From positions 36,807,914 through 36,871,913 of the forward strand of contig NC_090259.1 of the NCBI RefSeq assembly GCF_037325665.1: a stretch of 64,000 nucleotides of DNA, written 5' to 3'. Every line of letters starts with the position of its first letter. The first letter of the stretch is position 1. The position numbers and the translations under genes are program-made. The notes beneath the pieces were generated by a model. It was not told where the DNA came from and searched no databases. It worked only from the letters and a program-made list of their open reading frames with translations. Origin of the DNA: Littorina saxatilis. Lineage: Eukaryota; Mollusca; Gastropoda; Littorinimorpha; Littorinidae. This document shows, piece after piece, positions 60,601 through 64,000 of this stretch.

Positions 60601-63600
60601 GGATAGAACCTATTCTCTTAAGCTCGATGTAAGCGGACTGACAGACTTTCATAACATGGTGTTTCATGGAGAGATCGCTATCAAGAAAGATGCCAAGATC
60701 ACGGACGGAGTCTGAGAATTCAATAGTGCTGCTGCCCAAAGTGATAGAAGGAGGGAGAGAGAGAGAGGAGGAGAGGGAGGATTTGGTGAAACGAATGGCT
60801 TCTGTTTTGTCACAGTTAAGTTTAAGCTTGTTAGTGGACATCCAGAGTTCAACGTCAGCAATGCAAGACTGAAGGGAGGTGGTCATCTGGGCGTATTCTG
60901 AGGGAGTCGCTGAGTTCTGAAGCTGAGTGTCGTCAGCAAACATTTCGTGGGAAACGGAATGTCTGTCGATGAGGTCAGTCAGAGGGGAGGTGTACATGAT
61001 GAACAGCACGGGCCCGAGCACAGAGCCCTGGGGAACGCCAAAAAGGAGGGAGGTTTCCTGGGATGGGACGTCGTTTACAATTACAAAATTTGTTCTGTCT
61101 GAGAGATAGGATCTGAACCAATTTAGAACTGAATTTTGGATGCCAAAAGTGTGCTCAAGGCGGGACAGTAGGATTTCATGATCAATTGTATCGAAAGCGG
61201 CCGAAAGGTCTAACAGGAGGAGCAGGGAAATTTTGTTATCGTCTAAGGAAGTCAAAATGTTGTTGAGGATACTAAGGACTGCGGTCTCTGTGCTATGGTC
61301 CGTGCGGTAAGCTGACTGGTGCGGAGTGAGGAGGTTGTTGGCAGAGAGGTGGGAGGAGAGCTGGTCTAGGACTATCTTCTCTAGGATTTTAGAAAGGAAG
61401 GGAAGGTTTGAGATGGGCCTGTAGTTCTTAAGTACGTTGGGGTCGAGGGAGATTTCTAAATAAATATATTTGTGGACCAGTGCATGTCATGGGACGATTT
61501 TTTTAATAGTTCGGTTAGCAACAACAAGCAGAGAAAAGCTTTGATCTCCACTAGATCGCCATTTCCGAACACGCACACTTTTTACGTCTTGTCACTGGCT
61601 TGCTTTGCGCTGAATTTGAGTCAGTTTCTACGCAGTGTTTCTTCGACAAGCAAGTCAAGCATTTGCTACGCAGTCAGATTATCGGTAATGTTTGCTGGTC
61701 CTGTCATTTCACTAAACTGGACCAGCCACTCTTTGTATCCATCTGCACTTTCGTAAATTCCGTTTCGTAACCGTCACTGTCACTTGACCAACTGTCATTT
61801 TTTTCACCGCGATACACAGTTCATTGCGAAGATCTTCCTCAGTAATTCGTTTTATTTACATGAACGCAGAAGAAGAAGAAGCATGGGGTTCTGTATTGCT
61901 TTCCGACAGAACTTGAAAGTTTCAGATGTGTGTGCAGAATACCAGAGTCGCAAGACGAAAGCGCCCCGAGACACATTCAGCTGAGGATCGACAAAGACAT
62001 ACATGTTGGCGCGGCGGGAGCGGCAGGCCCTGTCCCGGTCCACACCCTGCCCCAGATTGTGCGCACACTTACTACTCATGATTCGGGTGAGATTTACTTT
62101 ACCCAATCCAACAGATTTAGACTGTTTCTGTTCATGAGGAACGGCGCTGGTTTTGTTTTTCTTGCATTGTGGATGATTTTTTTGTGATTTTTTTTTTCCT
62201 TCAGAAATATTTCATTTGACACAATTTACAAATTATGTGGAAACAAATTCGCAATGTCCCAAATGAACCCAATGGAAGGACTTCACATAATGAAAGATAA
62301 GTGTCTGTTTGAGATTCTTCTAGTCGGATGGTGAACCGCACACAGGGCTTAATCGAGTTATCGAGTTATTGCAAAAAAACCTGTCAAATAACCTACCAGC
62401 TGGTAGACATGATTTTGTGGTGTTGTTATTTTCAGATTTTGCTGGTAAAATACCGGAAATTTCTGTGTAACACTATCACTATCATCAGACGCTTTTGTAC
62501 AAACTATGATCTTTACTTACCAAATTTTTTATATCGTCGTGCACTTGACCCCCATGCTTGGCGAGAGATTTATTTTCCAGAGTTAAAATATGTGCAGCCT
62601 ATATTCGGTGTCAGAACATCCCCATGTGCATGCATGTGCATGTTAAAGATCCCAAGTTCACAGCCAAAAGTGTCAGGAAACATGAACAGACGCATGCAGG
62701 AGAGAAAAAAAAAAAAAAAGGACAGCGCCATAATGTATGGCAGTTGGCTTTCCCCAGGGAGAGAGCAACCTGAATTTCCATGAGGGTAACCTTACAGGGC
62801 TATATGATACCTTATCCTTATCCCGATCCTTATCCTTATTGTGTGTTGCAGACACTCTGGACCAGGAGGTGTCTCGCATCACGGAGGTGGATGAAGACAT
62901 GGAGTCGCTCAGCAGCTGCGGCGGTGCCTCTGATGACGGTGCCGGTGCCAAGCACCTCAAGACTGCCGACTCCGTCATTCAGTTCATGAAGAAGGTACTG
63001 TAGTACAACTGGAACCCCCCTTTTAAGACCCCCCCAATTTAAGACTTCCTCCCTTTTAAGACCCTGTTTTCTCATTCGAAGTGTTCATAACCTCTGTAAA
63101 GTTACCCCCATTTTAAAACTCCCTCCATTTTAAGACCTGATTTTCTAAGATTTTTGGAGGTCTTTTATGCGGAGTCCTACTGTATCTGTCTGGCCTTTCC
63201 CCTGAACTGTTATTCAGTTGATAAAGAATGTAGTGTACCATCTGCCTTGTCTTATATCTGCACTGTGTTGGTCACTTCATGAAGAGAGCATTGAATGGTA
63301 TATGCAGGTCTTGTGTTTGAGGGTTCTCACATTCATCTTTTTCCCATCAGAACTGGAAAGATATGACGATGGAAAAATCAGGTTCTGACGCTTATTAAGA
63401 GACACATTGATTCCCCTGTTCGTGGTTAAGCTTCTCTGCAGATTCGTCTCTGTTGTGGTGCATTGAATGTACTTTAGTCTTCTTGGAGTCAAATTCACCA
63501 CAAAATGTTTCCTGAGGGGTCGACGTAGACAGACGTTGTTCTACACACGTTGAGTACTTTTTGGTCCTCCTCAGCTCTTTGGTTCTTACATTTCTGTCTG

Positions 63601-64000
63601 TTTTCTGTTGAAGCTTTCCTTTTGTTTCCTTGTTCTATCCAGCAAACAGCAATGTTCTCAGCTCTCTCTTTCGGGTGAATTACATTGGCTTCAGCAGTCT
63701 TAATTCCTACACATTTCTTGTTGTGCATGCAGAGCTGCCAACTGTTACACTTTCAGCGTAGCATATTCTTGGATAGAATGTGGATAAAGCCCAAATGTGG
63801 ATATACACATTTTAGACAATGCTACACTTAAACACCATTTGCTATGTTGAAAATTCAAAAAAATATCTAAATTGCTACACTCGAGGCTTCACAAAGGTTA
63901 GCAGGTCTGTGCGTGTCAAACAGTGCTATTCTCAACAGTAAGCCTTGTGTTACAGGTGAATCGCATTCGCTTCAACAGCCTCACGTCACACAACAGCGAG
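32165..64000 (+). CDS. TSC1: TSC1 (hamartin), 12 exons seen, 3' end outside window
   Basis: Exons: 32165-32303, 32614-32717, 41554-41706, 44171-44315, 44690-44844, 46300-46537, 47116-47298, 48225-48313, 59033 (or 59051)-59259, 61926 (or 61938)-62086, 62852-62994, and 63956 onward. All junctions keep phase. The N terminus matches the hamartin HEAT-like core: LVQSLVDYFYKT (human LVNTLVDYYLET), MTGVMVLVILLPVVP (LTTGVLVLITMLPMIP), LHDLFDIFARI, LHLHIGVYVLFLRLYGMFPCNF ([20 protein letters not shown]), VRFHPNLVSGSKD and CAKLSLDP. The middle is Ser/Pro/Thr-rich, as in the family. Known role: scaffold of the TSC1-TSC2-TBC1D7 complex that acts as Rheb GAP and restrains mTORC1. Start ATG at 32165 has context ACACAATGGCC. 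The C-terminal coiled coil lies beyond the window. Introns 2 and 8 hold DIRS-like elements; introns 2, 4, 7 and 11 start with MITE copies. Confidence 0.95.
32721..32780. mobile_element. CAGTGGAACCCCC-family MITE remnant at TSC1 intron 2 donor
   Basis: The donor GTA (32718-32720) runs straight into CAGTGAACCCCC, a poly-C run, then TTTTTAGATTAGAACC. The TA of the donor is in the position of the element's TA target. The right end is not recognisable. Confidence 0.55.
32833..33040. repeat. left inverted terminal repeat of DIRS-like element
   Basis: Inverse match of 41316-41548, including ACACGCGGCCGCCATCTTC and TTACTTCCGTTAAGTGC. Confidence 0.85.
36998..40000 (-). CDS. RTE LINE ORF2: AP endonuclease and reverse transcriptase, 1000 residues
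   Basis: Uninterrupted frame. N-terminal APE-type endonuclease motifs: TRIATWNVQTMYQAGK, VLGISEARW, YAPTND, LVMGDFNAKVGG, TDHQLV. Lysine-rich middle (about 340-430). Reverse transcriptase motifs: NYRGIMLLSVPGKV, DEQAGFRKNRSC, FIDYEKAFDSVDR, GVRQGCILSPFLF and the catalytic LDFADDLALLS. The C terminus has LYGCETW, RRKWGWIGHTLRKP and GKRKRGRPRNSWRRD, typical of RTE/BovB-like LINEs. It would nick DNA and copy its RNA by target-primed reverse transcription. All key residues are visible, so it may be active. Exact clade needs a tree. Confidence 0.92.
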   Translation of the reverse strand: MTSNSESRKEAARPTPLLTTRRTTRIATWNVQTMYQAGKTLQVAREMKKYKIQVLGISEARWTTSGRVRLSSGEEVLYSGHQEEGAPHTLGVALMLAPEAQRALIGYEAISPRIITAKFATKKKNINLNIIQCYAPTNDEPDVEKKDNYYRQLQAVLDGIKDRDITLVMGDFNAKVGGDNAGYEDIMGKHGLGQMNDNGERFAEMCALNQLVIGGSVFPHKRIHKATWISPDHVTENQIDHICINKKFRRSWMDVRVMRGADVYTDHQLVTTTVRLRLKKHHNSNNARVKFNVGMLRDEEVRTRFQISLTNRFQPLQGMIEEDEADIKSQWEHYSKMWKDTCEEVVGKKKSQHKEWISADTIQKIEDRKKKKKARNESRTRAGKAKAQKEYTAAEKEVKKGIKKDKKNYIDNLAKEAEEAAGQGNLKDLYMTTKKLAGKFQQTDKPVRDKNGDPITTTDDQMKRWAEHFKELLNRPTPAAPPDIRPAETELPINTDKPTKEEIKKAIMSLKNGKASGPDEIPAEAIKADMETSISLFHSLFGKIWEEEEVPPQWREGIIIKIPKKGDLRDCGNYRGIMLLSVPGKVLNRILLDRMKEAVDTKLRDEQAGFRKNRSCPDQIASLRIIVEQSLEWKSPLYINFIDYEKAFDSVDRESLWKLMRHYGIPEKFISLIRGTYQDMKCRVAHAGQLSDSFEVKTGVRQGCILSPFLFLLAIDWIMKTTTAGRRNGIQWTLFDQLEDLDFADDLALLSHNHAQMQDKTTHLETISAGVGLKINKRKTELIKTNTTADNPVMINGEPIKEVESFVYLGSIIDGQGGSDRDVKARIGKARGAFVMLKKIWSSKEISQRTKLRIFNSNVKSVLLYGCETWRTTETMLGKIQIFVNTCLRRILNIRWTDRIRNEDLWQRADQKPAAQQILRRKWGWIGHTLRKPASSITRQALKWNPQGKRKRGRPRNSWRRDTEAEINRQGKTWSQIERAAQDRVGWRFVVDGLCSPGGS
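39984..40199 (-). CDS. RTE LINE ORF1, 71 residues
   Basis: A short frame ending KEIYDVQQ that overlaps the start of the large frame by 17 nt in another phase. It carries the segment MVCVGSTPLPRKRLRYR. Small first frames that overlap the main ORF are known from RTE elements; its function is not known. The start MLLVGPP is the first ATG but not certain. Confidence 0.6.
   Translation of the reverse strand: MLLVGPPMLDRSKDRGQTKLDQLPHESKMVCVGSTPLPRKRLRYRSINDKYPRHMPGGGRVSIKEIYDVQQ
41160..41275. repeat. internal complementary region of DIRS-like element
   Basis: Holds in series the complement of the left outer end (ATTTGGGGAAGTAATATG) and of the right outer end (TTGATTAATATACTTACCC). In DIRS-1 such a region is thought to template the circular joining of the ends. 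Confidence 0.8.
41316..41548. repeat. right inverted terminal repeat of DIRS-like element
   Basis: Inverse of the left repeat with about 35 extra bases at the outer end. It ends in TTTTTGATT immediately before TTCAG and exon 3. Confidence 0.85.
41707..42334. other. TSC1 intron 3 start: poly-C, CT-rich, no gene
   Basis: Contains C-rich runs (41745-41766) and a (CT)n tract with TGTCTC interruptions (42161-42241). No exon or complete element recognised. Confidence 0.5.
42335..43751 (+). mobile_element. 5'-truncated CR1/L2-group LINE, split by another LINE
   Basis: Frame 42353-42560 reads LLHKILSGHAPSAFITKSKA and RIDLFKSSLAYSGSVLWNSLP, close to the copy at 12.7-13.6 kb. The 3' end has CGAGGGCTGGTTGAAAAG and a (TTTGA)n tail (43727-43750), followed by (CT)n 43752-43853. 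A second LINE with a 104-bp flanking duplication interrupts it. Confidence 0.85.
42562..43350 (-). mobile_element. 5'-truncated LINE with RNase H (I/Jockey-group-like), 104-bp flanking repeat
   Basis: On minus the frame 42597-43079 reads LQWIPAHVGIAGNEEADRLA (RNase H end), RTGHCGLKKHLKRLGL and CECGSEEQTPEHILQNCP (a zinc-knuckle-like pattern). The 3' end is CGAACGCAGAAGAAGAAG. The flanks 42458-42561 and 43351-43454 are nearly identical 104-bp direct repeats of host LINE sequence. Confidence 0.88.
43752..43853. repeat. (CT)n microsatellite after LINE tail
   Basis: About 100 bp CT run with a few interruptions. Followed by a fragment of the GTTGTGAAAGAGT MITE family (43858-43910). Confidence 0.95.
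44323..44395. mobile_element. CAGTGGAACCCCC-family MITE, short copy, 7 nt into TSC1 intron 4
   Basis: The donor GTCAG (44316-44320) is followed by TA and CAGTGCCACCTCCCTTTT; the inverse end is GGTCTGAAAAGGGAGG near 44390. The rest of intron 4 (to 44689) holds no other element I can name. Confidence 0.6.
44845..46299. repeat. TSC1 intron 5: microsatellite-rich, no gene
   Basis: Contains an (AAT)n run (45154-45178), TG and TCTG runs (45228-45260), a large TG/GA compound microsatellite (45555-45735) and the tandem array at 46147-46255. Confidence 0.7.
46147..46255. repeat. four tandem copies of a 27-bp unit
   Basis: Unit GTTCTGGTTTTTGTGCCGGC plus AAATATT repeated four times with one A/T change in the last copy. 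Not a CRISPR array, since copies are contiguous without spacers. It lies 45 bp before TSC1 exon 6. Confidence 0.9.
46590..46750. repeat. TG microsatellite with duplicated GGGGAGGGGGGGAGGAG block
   Basis: Two adjacent copies of a roughly 63-bp unit containing GTACATTTATGTGTGTGGGG in TSC1 intron 6. Confidence 0.85.
47302..47475. mobile_element. CAGTGGAACCCCC-family MITE at TSC1 intron 7 donor
   Basis: Flanked by TA at 47300-47301 and 47476-47477. Starts CAGTGGAAGCCCC and ends GGGGGGTTCCACTG. The left TA is part of the donor GTA (47299-47301), so bases +4 onward of the intron are element DNA. Confidence 0.85.
47525..47770 (-). mobile_element. tRNA-related SINE
   Basis: On minus: AGCTAGCTCAGTTGGTAGAG (A box), then GATTCAAAT in place of a B box, and a body with AAAAGACCTTGGTCATTCTG. 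Lies in TSC1 intron 7. Confidence 0.75.
49180..50024 (+). mobile_element. ACATTTAGTCAAG element, full copy
   Basis: Terminal palindrome ACATTTAG/TTTTGACTAAATGT at the left, short TG run, and CTTGACTAAATGT...CGCCTTACGTGACTTG at the right. Nested in the second DIRS-like element. Confidence 0.85.
50341..50750 (-). mobile_element. tRNA-derived SINE, second copy
   Basis: Close relative of the copy at 10537-10949: the same A and B boxes on minus, GTGCACGTTAAAGATCCC and an (ATTG)n tail at 50347-50358. Confidence 0.85.
50770..52544. repeat. GC-rich region with internal direct duplications
   Basis: The base composition differs sharply from the AT-rich surroundings. Repeated parts: GTCTGGTGCAAATGGCCAG at about 50811 and 50987 (176 bp apart); CGGCCCACCC-type units near 51235 and 51290; and a block of about 590 bp (GGTGAGCGGTGGGGCT, GGGGGTCGGCCGTTTA, CCTCCAGGGGTTTACTGCTG) at about 51400-51980 and 51985-52480. 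No coding frame convinces me, although several long frames are open, probably because of composition. Confidence 0.7.
53236..54058. mobile_element. TGAGTCAC-type repeat, rich in TCAAGGTCA motifs
   Basis: Starts TGACTCACATGCAAAGC, has GTCCGTCCGTC and ACTTTAACGTTGGA, and ends AAGCATGTGAGTCG...CTTCTTG. At least five TCAAGGTCA or GGTCAAGGTCA sites occur on plus (53443, 53590, 53743, 53914, 53994, 54010). Non-coding. Confidence 0.75.
54060..54617. mobile_element. second TGAGTCAC-type repeat, adjacent
   Basis: Starts TGAGTCACTTGAGAAAAAG, has a (CCGG)n block (54111-54132) and CTTAACGTTGGACTTTTCTC, and ends GTGACTCGATCGAGCG...CTTCTTG. Related to but distinct from its left neighbour. Confidence 0.75.
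55300..55668 (+). mobile_element. gastropod SINE, full copy with TSD
   Basis: Flanked by the 11-bp direct repeat ATGGTCTAGAG (55289-55299, 55669-55679). Head GGTTAGGGGGAAGAATTTAC, 3' end GGTTGAAAACGACGTTAAAC followed by AATAAAGGAAGAAAG. I associate this 3' end with molluscan SINEs. Confidence 0.88.
57045..57360. repeat. tandem repeat of about 112-bp units
   Basis: CAACTCACAATACAGTGG, GATTCTCACAATCC, GGTGCGCAC and CTTCTAGGTCGCACA recur two to four times. The last units are shortened to about 50 bp. Lies in the degraded DIRS-like element. Confidence 0.8.
58430..58670 (+). other. coding-like fragment of unknown origin
   Basis: A frame ending at 58660 reads FGGDFATISGDADTVSKDQF and RDIIDGLVAEQVLGLGADN. 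It looks protein-like but has no start, no recognised domain and lies just outside the DIRS-like element. Possibly a captured or processed fragment. Confidence 0.3.
59285..59480. mobile_element. GTTGTGAAAGAGT-family MITE fragment
   Basis: ACGATCGTTCGGAAATAACT and GTATGGGTTGTGAAAGAGT match the left half of the element at 20793. It begins about 25 nt after the TSC1 exon 9 donor. No clear right end. Confidence 0.55.
59850..61456 (-). mobile_element. 5'-truncated L2/CR1-type LINE with reverse transcriptase
   Basis: On minus an open frame runs from about 61456 through 60089: LKNYRPISNLPFLSKILEK, LLLLLDLSAAFDTIDHEILL, GVPQGSVLGPVLFIMYTSPL, catalytic MFADDTQLQ, LGIFLDSDLSM, LHWLPVELRIQYKCC and VAWNSLPYSIRHC. 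The endonuclease part is missing. The 3' UTR has GTAAAGCGCTCTATAAAT and an (ATT)n tail (59852-59872), as in L2-type elements. The reverse transcriptase frame is intact over nearly 460 residues, so the insertion is fairly young. Confidence 0.9.
61457..61925. other. TSC1 intron 9 end: retroposon-like remnant with GAACGCAGAAGAAGAAG
   Basis: At 61862-61882 the (GAA)n tail motif shared by the SINE at 18606 and the LINE at 42562 occurs again. The upstream 400 bp shows a minus-strand coding-like patch (SDSDGYETEFTKVQMDTKS) with stops. No firm identity. Confidence 0.35.
62555..62700 (+). mobile_element. SINE body fragment
   Basis: Contains GGCGAGAGATTTATTTTCC and GTGCATGTTAAAGATCCC, the body motifs of the tRNA-derived SINE, followed by a poly-A run at 62706-62719. 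The head is lost. Lies in TSC1 intron 10. Confidence 0.6.
63006..63182. mobile_element. CAGTGGAACCCCC-family MITE, 11 nt into TSC1 intron 11
   Basis: TA at 63004-63005 then CAACTGGAACCCCCCTTTT, internal CTCCCTTTTAAGACCC, and right end GGAGTCCTACTG before TA (63183-63184). The remainder of intron 11 (to 63955) holds nothing I can name. Confidence 0.75.

Overview
The window looks like invertebrate nuclear DNA, most likely a marine gastropod mollusc close to Littorina. Genes are split by introns with GT/AG sites. There are many (TG)n and (CT)n microsatellites and dense nests of short repeats. Several repeats (the ACATTTAGTCAAG element with an internal TG run, the SINE ending in AAACGACGTTAAACACC, the TIR element starting CAGTGGAACCCCC) are of types I associate with gastropod genomes. 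The species assignment is inference.

Five host loci can be supported. (1) On +, 130-7494, the 3' two thirds of a Crumbs gene: laminin-G and about 19 EGF repeats, a membrane span and a short tail ending ERLI. (2) On +, 21129-23170, a decayed nicotinic-type Cys-loop receptor with pre-M1, M1-M2, M3 and M4 segments and several reading-frame lesions. (3) On -, 24200-26147, a cysteine-rich (EB-module-like) single-pass membrane protein, split by a MULE-like MITE whose removal in silico gives one continuous frame. (4) On -, 27069-31188, POLR1H/RPA12, the small zinc-ribbon subunit of RNA polymerase I, in three exons. (5) On +, 32165 to the window end, TSC1 (hamartin), twelve exons seen, C-terminal coiled coil beyond the window. 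POLR1H and TSC1 are head to head, with 976 bp between their start codons.

The rest is mostly transposable elements. TSC1 intron 2 holds an 8.7 kb DIRS-like tyrosine-recombinase retroelement (32833-41548), itself carrying a nested, apparently intact RTE-type LINE (36981-40279, 10-bp TSD). TSC1 intron 8 holds a second, degraded 9.6 kb DIRS-like element (48830-58428) stuffed with other insertions. LINE fragments of several clades lie at 10.2, 12.7, 29.2, 30.4, 42.3, 42.6 and 60 kb, together with SINEs, a palindromic Tc1/mariner derivative and many MITEs.

The most unusual pattern is in TSC1. Four of its introns (2, 4, 7, 11) begin at, or within 10 nt of, a copy of one MITE family (TIR CAGTGGAACCCCC, TA target). 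In intron 2 the DIRS element ends only about 5 nt before the next exon, so mobile DNA appears to supply parts of both the 5' and 3' splice signals of this gene.
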